Source: SCGC-AAA076-P13 sp964276235 (lineage in GTDB: Bacteria; Pseudomonadota; Gammaproteobacteria; Magnimaribacterales; D2472). Taken from it: a stretch of 64,000 nucleotides of DNA. The notes under the pieces are model-generated. The model ran no database searches, had not been told where the DNA came from, and saw only the letters and a program-made list of their open reading frames with translations. How positions within the stretch are numbered: position 1 is the stretch's first letter; each line of letters opens with the position of its first letter. Of the stretch, positions 51,385 to 60,585 are shown piece after piece. The translations under genes and the position numbers were made by a program. The DNA lies in contig CAXYEK010000001.1 in the NCBI GenBank assembly GCA_964276235.1, positions 124,001 through 188,000 of the forward strand. Direction: 5' to 3'.

Positions 51385-53129
51385 TGATTGAGAGTATTAA
51401 TAAAGAAATAGATAATTTCTTATTATCGTTGCCGGGAATTGATAAAAATCAATTGGCATCTATTTCAAGTAAATACTCCTCCACCATTACTGATGATTTA
51501 AAAAAAGGGCATATAACTTCTAACGTTTGTATGATTGCTGCAAGCATTCTTCAAAAAAATCCTAAAGAACTTGCTTCAGAATTAAAAAATATTTTAATCC
51601 AATCAGGTAGATATGAAAGTGTTGAGTCAGCAGGCCCTGGTTTTATTAACTTAACTTTAAAAAGAGCTGATTTTATTTCAACCATAGAGGTTATAAATAA
51701 AGATCCTAAAAATTTTGGAAAATCTAGTTTTGGAGAAAGTAAATCTATTCAAATAGAATTTGTTTCTGCAAACCCTACAGGACCTCTTCATGTTGGTCAT
51801 GGAAGAGGCGCTGCATATGGTGATGCAATCGGAAGAATCCTTTCATCATCTGGCTACAGGGTAGAGAGGGAATACTACATAAATGATGCTGGAAGACAGA
51901 TAGATATACTTACTGCCAGTGTATTAATCCGAGTCTTTCAAAATGACTTCGGAGATTTCTTTCCAAAAAATGCATATAAAGGATCTTATATTACTGATAT
52001 TGGTAATTCTTTTTACAAGAAAGAAAAACCAAAAAGTTTAGAAGATATATCAACACTTATAAAAAAACTTCCAGAGGATGAAGAAAAAGAAATAGATGAA
52101 CTTATCCTGAGAATAAAAAATCAAGATTTAGATATTTGGAATTTGATTAAAGATTTCTCTTTAGATGAAGTCTTAGCATCAATTAAAGAAGATTTAGAAT
52201 TATTTAATGTATCTTTTGATCATTGGTTCTTTGAATCATCATTGGGAGATATAAGTGATGAAAAATCACAAATAGCATCTGCTATTAAAACATTAAAAGA
52301 CAAAAATCTAGCCTATGAGGAGAGTGACGCAATATGGCTTAATACATCGGCAAGTGGAGATGACAAGAATAGGGTATTAATTAGAGATGATGGAAGGGCT
52401 ACATATTTTGCTTCAGATGTTGCCTATCACAAGGACAAAATCGATAGAGGATTTGATAAATTAGTTAATGTCTGGGGAGCTGATCATCATGGTTATATAA
52501 AAAGAATTGAAGCATCTATGGAGGGGCTTGGGTTCAGTAAAGAAAAATTAAATGTTCAGTTAGTTCAATTTGCAAATCTTTTTAAAGATGGAAACAAGGT
52601 TAAAATGTCGACTAGGTCAGGTGATTTTTACTCACTTGCTGACCTAATTAAAGAAATAGGAACAGATGCAGCTAGATTCTATTATCTTTCAAAACAAGCA
52701 GATCAACACTTAGACTTTGATTTAAATTTGGCGAAATCAGATAGCAAGGAAAATATTTTTTATTACATTCAATATGCTCATGCACGAATTTTTTCATTAC
52801 TAAGTAAATATGAAGCTAAGTATTCTGCTATGCCCTCTTCTTCTGATAGTATAAGAAATGGGTCTTATAAGTCTTGTGACAAACTAATACATGAGATAAG
52901 TAAATACCCTTCTATAGTTTTAAGATCTTCATCTGCATTACAACCTCATCTAATCATTTTTTATCTAAAAGATTTTGCTCATGCTTTTCATAGTTTTTAT
53001 AACGACAATCATGTTCTAACAGAATCAAAAGAAAATATGGAATCAATTATCTATTGTTTGTCTGCAGCTAAGTCTGTTATATCTAATGGTCTTAATCTCT
53101 TAGGAATTGAGCCAATGGAAAAAATGTAA
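51384..53129 (+). CDS. argS: Arginyl-tRNA synthetase
   Basis: Charges tRNA-Arg. The class I HIGH motif appears as ANPTGPLHVGHGRGAAYGD and the second signature as KMSTRSGDFYSLADLI. The N-terminal additional domain and the C-terminal anticodon domain (ARIFSLLSKYE to the end) are complete in 581 residues (E. coli 577). It overlaps the efp stop by one base and is followed by a SPOR protein, an order also seen in Pseudomonas. Confidence 0.96.
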   Translation: MIESINKEIDNFLLSLPGIDKNQLASISSKYSSTITDDLKKGHITSNVCMIAASILQKNPKELASELKNILIQSGRYESVESAGPGFINLTLKRADFISTIEVINKDPKNFGKSSFGESKSIQIEFVSANPTGPLHVGHGRGAAYGDAIGRILSSSGYRVEREYYINDAGRQIDILTASVLIRVFQNDFGDFFPKNAYKGSYITDIGNSFYKKEKPKSLEDISTLIKKLPEDEEKEIDELILRIKNQDLDIWNLIKDFSLDEVLASIKEDLELFNVSFDHWFFESSLGDISDEKSQIASAIKTLKDKNLAYEESDAIWLNTSASGDDKNRVLIRDDGRATYFASDVAYHKDKIDRGFDKLVNVWGADHHGYIKRIEASMEGLGFSKEKLNVQLVQFANLFKDGNKVKMSTRSGDFYSLADLIKEIGTDAARFYYLSKQADQHLDFDLNLAKSDSKENIFYYIQYAHARIFSLLSKYEAKYSAMPSSSDSIRNGSYKSCDKLIHEISKYPSIVLRSSSALQPHLIIFYLKDFAHAFHSFYNDNHVLTESKENMESIIYCLSAAKSVISNGLNLLGIEPMEKM

Positions 53130-53134
53130 TATCT

Positions 53135-53668
53135 ATGAAAGATTTTGCAAATAGAACTTCATCTAATAAAAGAAATAATAAAACAAAAAGATCTGTATTT
53201 AGATCTAAGAAGAAAAGTATTCAAGTAGTTTCTTCAAACACTATCTTGGGGCTTTTAATTTTTTCTATTTTATTGGCCTGCATCTCTTTTTTTTATTTTA
53301 AAACAGACATTGTAGGTATCGAACCAAGAGTTAATAAAAATAATGTGACAATAGATTTTCCAACATCACTAATTGAGAATTCAATTTTGATAGAAGCTGA
53401 TAATGAAAATAACTTTTTGTCTTGTGAGTATTTTGTTCAGATTGGTGCTTATGGAAATAAAAAATACGCATATGAGGCAACAAATATCTTAAGCGAAACA
53501 AAACTTCTATCTATAAACGAAATTTATAGTTCATCTGATCCTGGAAAATTACTACATAGTGTTTTAAGTGGTCCCTATGAAAATCGTTCTGCGGCAAATA
53601 ATGCTAAAGAAAAAATTACAAAGAAAGGCTTTGATCCAAGATTAAGAACTTTATGCAAAAAGAAATAG
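53135..53668 (+). CDS. SPOR-domain membrane protein (FtsN-like)
   Basis: A 177-residue bitopic protein: basic cytoplasmic tail (NKRNNKTKRSVFRSKKKS), one membrane helix (TILGLLIFSILLACISFFYF), a short periplasmic linker and a C-terminal SPOR domain (YFVQIGAYGNKKYAYEATN, LLHSVLSGPYENRSAANNA). SPOR domains bind denuded peptidoglycan at the division septum, so a cell-division role is likely. Position after argS matches the SPOR gene of pseudomonads. Confidence 0.85.
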   Translation: MKDFANRTSSNKRNNKTKRSVFRSKKKSIQVVSSNTILGLLIFSILLACISFFYFKTDIVGIEPRVNKNNVTIDFPTSLIENSILIEADNENNFLSCEYFVQIGAYGNKKYAYEATNILSETKLLSINEIYSSSDPGKLLHSVLSGPYENRSAANNAKEKITKKGFDPRLRTLCKKK

Positions 53669-54330
53669 AAAAAAATATTGAGCTTTTAAAATCTAGAGTC
53701 AGTGAGGCTTGCTCATCAGTTGAACTTGAGTCTAATAATATAAGTGTTATAGCCGTCTCAAAAAGAAAGAGTACAGACCATATAAAAGCAGCATTTAATG
53801 CAGGAATTACTAATTTTGGTGAGAACTATGCTCAAGAACTTCAGCAGAAATGTGAAGAATTAAACATGAATGATATTGTTTGGCATTTTATTGGACCAAT
53901 CCAATCAAACAAAGTTAAATTAATATCTCGTCATGCTAATTGGGTTCATTCTATTGATAGACTGAGTATTGCAGAAAAAATTAATAAAGAATGTGCATTA
54001 TTAAATAAAACAATTAACGCGTGCATTCAAGTCAATATTTCTGAGGAGGAAACTAAGAGTGGTATTGCCTCATCAGAGCTACTAGACTTTGCCAGTCATA
54101 TAGATTCCCTAGATTATATTAATTTAAAAGGCATAATGGTTCTCCCAAAAATATCTGGAAATGCTACAAAAGAAATGGTCAAGTCAAAGTTAATTCATAA
54201 TGAGCTAATAAGTTTTTATCCAAAAGCTTCATACTTATCTATGGGAACAACATCTGATTTTGAGGCTGCTATTAAATTAGGCTCAAATATGATTAGAGTT
54301 GGTGAATTAATCTTCGGAGAAAGAGATTGA
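53653..54330 (+). CDS. yggS: YggS family PLP homeostasis protein
   Basis: Binds pyridoxal phosphate and buffers its level without known catalysis. Family marks in the 225 residues are ISVIAVSKRKSTDHIKAAF with the PLP lysine, FGENYAQEL, WHFIGPIQSNKVKLI, WVHSIDRL, VNISEEETKSG and LSMGTTSDFEAAI with GSNMIRVGELIFGER. First of the yggS-proC-yggT-metX-metW-rdgB-hemW run, known from many gammaproteobacteria. Confidence 0.94.
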   Translation: MQKEIEKNIELLKSRVSEACSSVELESNNISVIAVSKRKSTDHIKAAFNAGITNFGENYAQELQQKCEELNMNDIVWHFIGPIQSNKVKLISRHANWVHSIDRLSIAEKINKECALLNKTINACIQVNISEEETKSGIASSELLDFASHIDSLDYINLKGIMVLPKISGNATKEMVKSKLIHNELISFYPKASYLSMGTTSDFEAAIKLGSNMIRVGELIFGERD

Positions 54331-55118
54331 AGAAAATAGTATTTTTTGGAGCTGGTAATATTGCTCAAGCCCTTGTAGAAGGAATGATTTCCAATGGGCA
54401 CAATAAAAGCAATATTTTATTCATAGATAGAAATTCCCAAAATAGTAAAAAATTAAAAAAAATAGGTATAAAAGAATTTAATTTAAAGGAAGCAAAAAAA
54501 GTAGATTTATTTATTATCGCAGTTAAACCAAAAGATGCTCTTAACGCATTTAAAGAGATTAATGAAAATTATAAAAAAACAAAAATTGTTTCATTGGTTG
54601 CTGGAATAAAATCCAAAAAATATTTAGCAGTTTCAAAGACTACTGAATTTATTCGAGCCATGCCAAATACTTCATCAAGATATGGCAAAGGCATTACAGG
54701 CTTGATAAATATATCAGCAACCAAAAAGACTTTTAAGACTGTAAAAGATATCTTTAGCTCTGTAGGAATTTTTGTTGAGCTTGATAAGGAGAATAAAATG
54801 GATGACTTTACCGGCCTTCTTGGAAGTGGACCAGCTTATTTTTTTTACTTACTAAAAGTGTATGAAAAAAGAATCATGAAGCTATGTAATGGTGATGAAA
54901 AAAAGATGAAAATGGTAATAGGCAATCTTATCGAAGGTGTGGGGATTTCATCAAGAGATAATAAAAGCATGGATCAGCTAATAGCTGCTGTAGCATCCAA
55001 AAAAGGCACTACTGAAGCTGGGCTAAATAGCTTTAAGTCTTCTAAGTTATCAGATTCATTCGAAAAAGGTGTTATTGCTGCAATTAACCGATCAAAAGAG
55101 ATATCAAATGAATCCTAA
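54327..55118 (+). CDS. proC: Pyrroline-5-carboxylate reductase
   Basis: Last step of proline synthesis. FFGAGNIAQALVEGMI is the NADPH motif; FIRAMPNTSSRYGKGITGL and DFTGLLGSGPAYFFYLL, followed by a TTEAGLNSF region, are the conserved catalytic pieces. It has 263 residues. The start is a TTG at 54327 that overlaps the yggS stop, and its protein immediately shows the family start KKIVFFGAGN. Confidence 0.94.
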   Translation: MKKIVFFGAGNIAQALVEGMISNGHNKSNILFIDRNSQNSKKLKKIGIKEFNLKEAKKVDLFIIAVKPKDALNAFKEINENYKKTKIVSLVAGIKSKKYLAVSKTTEFIRAMPNTSSRYGKGITGLINISATKKTFKTVKDIFSSVGIFVELDKENKMDDFTGLLGSGPAYFFYLLKVYEKRIMKLCNGDEKKMKMVIGNLIEGVGISSRDNKSMDQLIAAVASKKGTTEAGLNSFKSSKLSDSFEKGVIAAINRSKEISNES

Positions 55119-55632
55119 CTTATTAGATTTAATCGTTCTAGGTCTCGGGATTCTAAACTATGCATTTATTATTTTGTTTATATTTAATTTACTTAAGATC
55201 GATTATTTCAATCCTATAGTTAAATCTTTCGTTAATCTTTACAAGCCAATTGCAAAGATTTCACTTTTCCCAAACCAGCTATACACAATTTTTTTAATCG
55301 CCATTGGGTTGAAATTTTTTAGCTTTTATATTCTCTATTCCGATCAATATGATTCAAGTGTTCTTGGTTTAATTTCTATTATTGATACAGTTAATACTTC
55401 AGTAAGAATTCTATTCTTTTCTATCATAGGCTCGGTGATCCTAAGCTGGGTTGCACCAAACAATCCAAATCCTATGCTAAAAATAATAGATGAAATATCT
55501 ACAAAACTCCTTGAGCCAATCAGAAAATTTATACCTTCTGCTGGTGGTCTTGATTTTTCTCCTATATTTGCTTTAATTTTGATTAGGCAAATTGAAATTC
55601 TTTTAGCCAGCATAATCAGAACATTGGTATGA
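55108..55632 (+). CDS. yggT: YggT family membrane protein
   Basis: A 174-residue integral membrane protein with two YGGT repeats: FIILFIFNLLKIDYFNPIVK early, and SVILSWVAPNNPNPMLKIID with EPIRKFIPSAGGLDFSPIFA late. Members are linked to osmotic tolerance and septum-related functions in some bacteria, but the role is not settled. The ATG at 55108 is preferred because a longer frame only adds sequence overlapping proC. Confidence 0.9.
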   Translation: MNPNLLDLIVLGLGILNYAFIILFIFNLLKIDYFNPIVKSFVNLYKPIAKISLFPNQLYTIFLIAIGLKFFSFYILYSDQYDSSVLGLISIIDTVNTSVRILFFSIIGSVILSWVAPNNPNPMLKIIDEISTKLLEPIRKFIPSAGGLDFSPIFALILIRQIEILLASIIRTLV

Positions 55633-56720
55633 AAACAGAAACTACATTAATTAATTTTGAGAGTGGAATAAGTCTCGAATCCGGTTATAAATTGAATTCA
55701 TTTGATTTAATGGTAGAGACTTATGGGAAGCTAAATGAAGACAAGTCTAATGCGGTATTAGTTTGCCATGCATTTTCAGGAAATCATCATGCAGCCGGAC
55801 AAGATGGAGATAAAGTTGGCTGGTGGGATCAAATTATAGGACCTGGCAAATCCATAGATACAGATAAATATTTTGTTGTTTGCTCTAACAATCTCGGGGG
55901 ATGTTCTGGTTCATCTGGACCATCTAGTATAAATCCTGATACTCAAGAACTTTATGGAAAAGATTTTCCTGCAGTATCAATTGTTGATTGGGTAGTGTCG
56001 CAAAATATGCTAACAGATCATCTTGGTATTAAGAAATGGCACATGATTGTTGGCGGAAGTATTGGTGGCATGCAGGCACTTCAGTGGGCAATGATGTATC
56101 CTGAAAAGTTAAGTAAAGCAGGTATATTTGCTGCAGCCGCAAAATCAAGTTCGCAAAATATTGCTATGAATGAGGTTGCAAGAGAATCAATTAGAAGAGA
56201 TAAGAATTTTTATAACGGAGATTATCTTAAACATGAAGTGAAGCCTAAAGATGGTTTAAAAACTGCTAGGATGCTTGGTCATATTACCTATTTATCTGAA
56301 AAACATATGAATGAGAAATTTGGAAGAAGGTTTCAAGATAATGATTCAAAAGTTGACGGTAATGTTGATTATCAAGTCGAAAACTACCTTCAATACAAAG
56401 GTGAAAAGTTTTCTGATTCTTTTGATGCTAATTCATATATTTTAATGACCAAGGCAATGGATGGATATGATGCATCTTCTATTAAAAAAGGTAATCTCGA
56501 AGATGCTCTTGGCCTTATTCAAGCTGAATTATTGATTATTGGCTTTGAAACTGACTGGCTATACCCTCCGCAAAGAAGTAAAGAGATTCAAATTGCAGCT
56601 ATGAATGTTAATGTCAAATCTTCATGCGTATCTCTTTTTGGCCAACAGGGTCATGATAGCTTCTTGTTTGCTTCGGAAAGATATGAAAATATTCTTAAAA
56701 CCTTTATGGAATCAAAATGA
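55629..56720 (+). CDS. metX: Homoserine O-acyltransferase MetX
   Basis: Acylates homoserine at the start of methionine synthesis; the acyl donor, acetyl- or succinyl-CoA, needs biochemical proof in this family. Alpha/beta-hydrolase landmarks are VCHAFSGNHHAAG, VVCSNNLGGCSGSSGPSSI, VGGSIGGMQALQWAMMYP with the catalytic serine, GFETDWLYPP with the aspartate and GQQGHDSFLF with the histidine. It has 363 residues and is coupled to metW by a four-base overlap. Confidence 0.94.
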   Translation: MKTETTLINFESGISLESGYKLNSFDLMVETYGKLNEDKSNAVLVCHAFSGNHHAAGQDGDKVGWWDQIIGPGKSIDTDKYFVVCSNNLGGCSGSSGPSSINPDTQELYGKDFPAVSIVDWVVSQNMLTDHLGIKKWHMIVGGSIGGMQALQWAMMYPEKLSKAGIFAAAAKSSSQNIAMNEVARESIRRDKNFYNGDYLKHEVKPKDGLKTARMLGHITYLSEKHMNEKFGRRFQDNDSKVDGNVDYQVENYLQYKGEKFSDSFDANSYILMTKAMDGYDASSIKKGNLEDALGLIQAELLIIGFETDWLYPPQRSKEIQIAAMNVNVKSSCVSLFGQQGHDSFLFASERYENILKTFMESK

Positions 56721-57310
56721 GTATTCCACTTTCAAATATTATTAACGATTGGATACCAGATGGCAGTAAGGTCATTGACTTTGGTTGTGGTGATGGAAGT
56801 TTATTAAAAAATTTAATAGATTCAAAAAATATTCATGGATATGGTGTTGAAATTAATCATGAAAAGATTCAAGAATGTATTACAAAAGGTATTTCTGTAA
56901 TAGAACAGGACATAGATGAAGGAATTCAAGAATTTGAATCATCAAAATTTGATATTGCTATCATGGCAAGCTCAATACAATGCCTTAAAAATCCCCATAT
57001 AGCTTTAAGAGGAATGTTAAAGCTATCTAAGCAATGCATAGTTACGCTGCCTAATTTAGGCTACTGGAAGTGCAGGCTTGATCTAGCCTCTGGAAAAATG
57101 CCTGTTACACCAGATTTGCCTTCAAGCTGGTATGAAACTGATAATTTACATCTTTGCACAATCAATGATTTTGAAAAACTCTGTCTGGATGAAGGTTTTG
57201 CTATTAATCAAAAGGTCTTTTGCAATCCAAATGGCAACCAAAGTGCTTTGACATCTGCAATGCCAAATACCTTTGCTTCAGAGGGAGTGTATTTGCTTGA
57301 AAGAAAATAA
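56717..57310 (+). CDS. metW: MetW methyltransferase-like protein
   Basis: A 197-residue SAM-methyltransferase fold protein that works with MetX in methionine synthesis. VIDFGCGDGSLLKNLI is the SAM-binding loop; LPNLGYWKCRLDLASGKMPV and WYETDNLHLCTINDFEKLC are typical of MetW. The metXW pair is conserved across proteobacteria. Its last codons overlap rdgB. Confidence 0.94.
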   Translation: MSIPLSNIINDWIPDGSKVIDFGCGDGSLLKNLIDSKNIHGYGVEINHEKIQECITKGISVIEQDIDEGIQEFESSKFDIAIMASSIQCLKNPHIALRGMLKLSKQCIVTLPNLGYWKCRLDLASGKMPVTPDLPSSWYETDNLHLCTINDFEKLCLDEGFAINQKVFCNPNGNQSALTSAMPNTFASEGVYLLERK

Positions 57311-57899
57311 AAAAATCTTATTAGCATCATCTAACAAAGGAAAGATTAACGAATTTAAAGATATATTTAATGATTATGAGATCATTGCTCAATCTGAACT
57401 TGGAATTAGTGATGCTGTTGAGGATGGGCTTACTTTTTTTGAAAATGCTTTAAAAAAAGCTAGGCATGGAGCTGAGCATTCAGGATTATTTACAATAGCA
57501 GATGACTCGGGTCTTGTAGTTCCAGGATTAAATTACGAGCCAGGAATATATTCAGCAAGATATGCTGGAAATAACTCCAGCGATTTAGACAATAGAAATA
57601 AAATTATTGATGAATTGAATAAGCTCAATTTGTTAACACTTCCTGCTTATTATGTTTGTGTTCTTGTTGGGATAAACTCTCCAACAGATCCTATGCCAAT
57701 TATTTCATCTGGAAAAATACATGGTGAAGTCTCTATAAAAAGTTCTGGTTCTGAGGGTTTTGGATATGACAAAATATTTTATCCGAGCGGTCTAGAGGTT
57801 TCAATGGCATCCATAGATGCTGAAGTTAAAAATAATATCAGCCACAGGGCAATAGCTACTCAACTTTTCTTAAAAGAACTTGAAGAATCTAATTCCTGA
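57297..57899 (+). CDS. rdgB: XTP/dITP pyrophosphatase (Ham1 family)
   Basis: Clears deaminated purine triphosphates from the nucleotide pool. ILLASSNKGKINEFKDIF is the start motif, FENALKKARHGAEHSGL and ADDSGLVVPGLNYEPGIYSA are the core, and EGFGYDKIFYPSG with SHRAIA closes it. I choose the TTG at 57297, with AGGGAG nine bases upstream; an earlier TTG at 57273 lacks a ribosome site. The product has 200 residues. Overlaps hemW by 20 bases. Confidence 0.93.
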   Translation: MKENKKILLASSNKGKINEFKDIFNDYEIIAQSELGISDAVEDGLTFFENALKKARHGAEHSGLFTIADDSGLVVPGLNYEPGIYSARYAGNNSSDLDNRNKIIDELNKLNLLTLPAYYVCVLVGINSPTDPMPIISSGKIHGEVSIKSSGSEGFGYDKIFYPSGLEVSMASIDAEVKNNISHRAIATQLFLKELEESNS

Positions 57900-59012
57900 A
57901 AGAGTTCCACTTTCTCTATACATTCATTTTCCTTGGTGCGAAAAAAAATGTCCTTATTGTGATTTCAATATTGATACAAATAAAAAGGATGGTGATGAGG
58001 AAAGCTTAGTTAAGGCAATCTTGAAAGATTTAGATATGTCTCATGATTATATTGCTGGTAGAAAATTTACTTCAGTATATTTTGGAGGAGGTACACCCTC
58101 TTTAATCTCACCTAAAATAATTGAACAAATAGCAAATAAGCTAAAGAAACTTAATTTGGTTGAAGATAACTGTGAGGTTAGTTTTGAATTAAATCCTAAA
58201 GAAGTTGATAAAAATTATTTAGGAGACTTAATAGATATTGGAATAAATAGGGTATCTATTGGGATACAAAGTTTTGATCAAGATATATTAAATATCCTTG
58301 AGAGAAATCATGGATCTCAAGATGCGATTAATGCCTTAGAGGTTGTATCTGGATTTAAATCTATCGATACCACTATAGATCTTATCTATGGAAATATGGA
58401 ACAAACTTTAGAGTCATTTGTTACCGACATAAATAAATTCTGTTCCTTTAATATAGATCATCTTTCCCTATACCAGTTAACTATAGAACCTAATACTATT
58501 TTTTATAAAAAAGAGTTAATAATGCCAGAGGATACTCTTATTGAAAGTATGGAAATTGCAGCCAAGGAAATACTTAATAAAAATAATCTTTATCAATATG
58601 AGGTCTCATCATGGGCAAAAAAAGGAAGGCAAAGTAAGCATAATATGAATTATTGGATGTATGGCGATTACCTGGGTCTTGGGCCAGGGGCTCATAGCAA
58701 AATAACTATGAAAAATTCTATTACAAGAATGATTAAATTAAAGAAAGTGGTTCATATATAAACAATCCATCCAAAACTCTTAATACTTCAATTACTTCAG
58801 AAACTTACGACTTAGACTTAGCCATGAATCTTCTTAGAATCAAAGATGGGATTTCTTTTAAAGATTTAACAAGTAAAAATATTTATCTACCTGAATCTTT
58901 TTTAAGGAAGTTAAAAAAAGGTGTGAATGAGTCACTTTTAGAGGAAGGTGGGATAAAAGCCACAAATATGGGTTACAAATTTCTCAACGACACCGTTAAT
59001 ATATTTAACTAG
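57880..59012 (+). CDS. hemW: Heme chaperone HemW (frameshifted near the C-terminal domain)
   Basis: Radical-SAM-type protein that binds and delivers heme. IHFPWCEKKCPYCDF holds the CxxxCxxC cluster, VYFGGGTPSLISP and VSIGIQSFDQDILNILER follow, and LGLGPGAHSK is the family glycine-rich loop. The frame ends at 58761 after MIKLKKVVHI. The C-terminal domain (YINNPSKTLNTSITSE, MNLLRIKDGISFKDL) lies one frame away and ends at 59012. Restoring one A in AAAGAAAGTGG (58744-58746) fuses the parts into 377 residues; E. coli HemW has 378. Starts with TTG. Confidence 0.92.
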
Positions 59013-59652
59013 TTTTTTTCAAATTGAAAGGGTATATCTTTCTGCCCTCTTTCACAGCCCTTTCCTGAAATTTAGTTAAGTCTGATTTTTCATAAGGGGA
59101 AGAATCTTTTCTGATGTATCCCTTTGAACTGAGAATGCTTTCTTCAATTGATTCAGCATAATTTTCCCAATCAGTAGACATAAATAAATTTCCATTATCT
59201 TTAATAGTTGGATGAATTAGTTCTAAGAACTCTAAGTTGAGCATTCTTCTTTTATGATGTTTAAGCTTAGGCCATGGGTCAGGACAAATAACTATTACAT
59301 CATCAAAAATCGGCTTCTCTATTGTTTCAATTAATAGTCTGATGTCTCCTGAATGAATCATGATGTTATTTAGGTCATTTTTTATAACCTCTCCAATCAA
59401 ATATCCTATACCTGCAAGATAAACCTCTGACCCTATATACAATGTATCTGGATTTGCCTTTGCTAGAGATAAAGTGTTTTCGCCGTTACCAAATCCAATC
59501 TCTAGAATAAGTTTAGTAAAATCTTTTTTAGCAGATAATATCTCTTGATAGTTAGTAATTTGATAGTCTGAAAGATATGTCAGATTATCTTCCTGACTTT
59601 GAGTAATTCTTCCTCGCCTTTTTACGAAGGATGGTAAATATTTATAGCGCAT
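59005..59652 (-). CDS. trmB: tRNA (guanine-N7)-methyltransferase
   Basis: Methylates G46 of tRNA. LILEIGFGNGENTLSLAKAN is the SAM site, YIGSEVYLAGIGYLIGEV follows, and ICPDPWPKLKHHKRRMLNLE is the substrate-binding signature. It has 215 residues. Convergent with hemW (eight-base overlap), completing the yggS-to-trmB neighbourhood. Confidence 0.95.
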   Translation of the reverse strand: MRYKYLPSFVKRRGRITQSQEDNLTYLSDYQITNYQEILSAKKDFTKLILEIGFGNGENTLSLAKANPDTLYIGSEVYLAGIGYLIGEVIKNDLNNIMIHSGDIRLLIETIEKPIFDDVIVICPDPWPKLKHHKRRMLNLEFLELIHPTIKDNGNLFMSTDWENYAESIEESILSSKGYIRKDSSPYEKSDLTKFQERAVKEGRKIYPFNLKKTS

Positions 59653-59673
59653 TTAAGCTATTTAATAGTTTTA

Positions 59674-60534
59674 TTAGGCAGCACTGCCCATGAAATCTTT
59701 AAGCTTTTTCAAAGCTCCATTCTCAATTTGTCTTATCCTCTCTGCAGAAACATCATACTCATCTGCTAAATCGTGAAGAGTTGCTTTTTTGTCAGCTAAA
59801 TATCTTCTTTGAAGAATATCTTTACTTCTATCATCAAGCATCTTCAAAGCAGCTGAAAGATCGTTATGATTAAGGTCCTGTGCTTCAGAAGTTGCAACTA
59901 TTAGCTCAGGGTCAAATGTCCTATCCTCTAAATACTGAGAGGGTGACATTAAGTCATCGTCATCATCAGAGGATGATGGCCCGTCAAAAGATGCATCATT
60001 GGAAGAAAGTCTATTCTCCATATGGAGCACGTCCTTAACTTCAACATTTAAGTCTTTAGCAATTTTTTCAGCCTCTTCTTTTGTTAGCCATTCAAGAGTT
60101 TTCTTTTTACTTCTTAAATTAAAGAATAATTTTCTTTGTGCTTTGGTTGTAGCAATTTTAACAAGTCTCCAGTTCTTAAGAATATACTCATGAATTTCTG
60201 CTTTTATCCAATGAACTGCAAAAGAAACGACTTTAACTCCTCTATGAGGATCATATTTATCTACCGCCTTCATTAAACCTACATTTCCCTCTTGTATAAT
60301 GTCTGCTAATGGCAGGCCATAGCCTTGATAAGACCTTGCGATATGAACTACAAATCTAAGATGATGAATAACCAATAATCTTGCAGCCTCTAAATCATCC
60401 TCTTCATAAAGCTTTATAGCTAGTTCTTGTTCTTCTTCTTTAGTTAAAATTGGTATTGAGTGGACAGAAGACAAATAGGATTCTATATCCTTGCCTGGAC
60501 TATTTAGCTGTGATGGCTGTAACTGTGTTCCCAT
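59674..60534 (-). CDS. rpoH: Heat-shock sigma factor RpoH (sigma-32)
   Basis: Directs RNA polymerase to heat-shock promoters. Region 2 is LRFVVHIARSYQGYGLPLAD and ADIIQEGNVGLMKAV with a SFAVHWIKAEIHEYIL core-binding helix. The RpoH box QRKLFFNLRSKKK, specific to sigma-32, is present, and region 4.2 ends as LADEYDVSAERIRQIENGAL. The 286 residues fit (E. coli 284). The adjacent ftsEX genes of the usual ftsYEX-rpoH locus are missing here. Confidence 0.96.
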   Translation of the reverse strand: MGTQLQPSQLNSPGKDIESYLSSVHSIPILTKEEEQELAIKLYEEDDLEAARLLVIHHLRFVVHIARSYQGYGLPLADIIQEGNVGLMKAVDKYDPHRGVKVVSFAVHWIKAEIHEYILKNWRLVKIATTKAQRKLFFNLRSKKKTLEWLTKEEAEKIAKDLNVEVKDVLHMENRLSSNDASFDGPSSSDDDDDLMSPSQYLEDRTFDPELIVATSEAQDLNHNDLSAALKMLDDRSKDILQRRYLADKKATLHDLADEYDVSAERIRQIENGALKKLKDFMGSAA

Positions 60535-60585
60535 ATATATTTTATTTATAATTAATTATATTATTAATTAATGTTTATATGAGAA

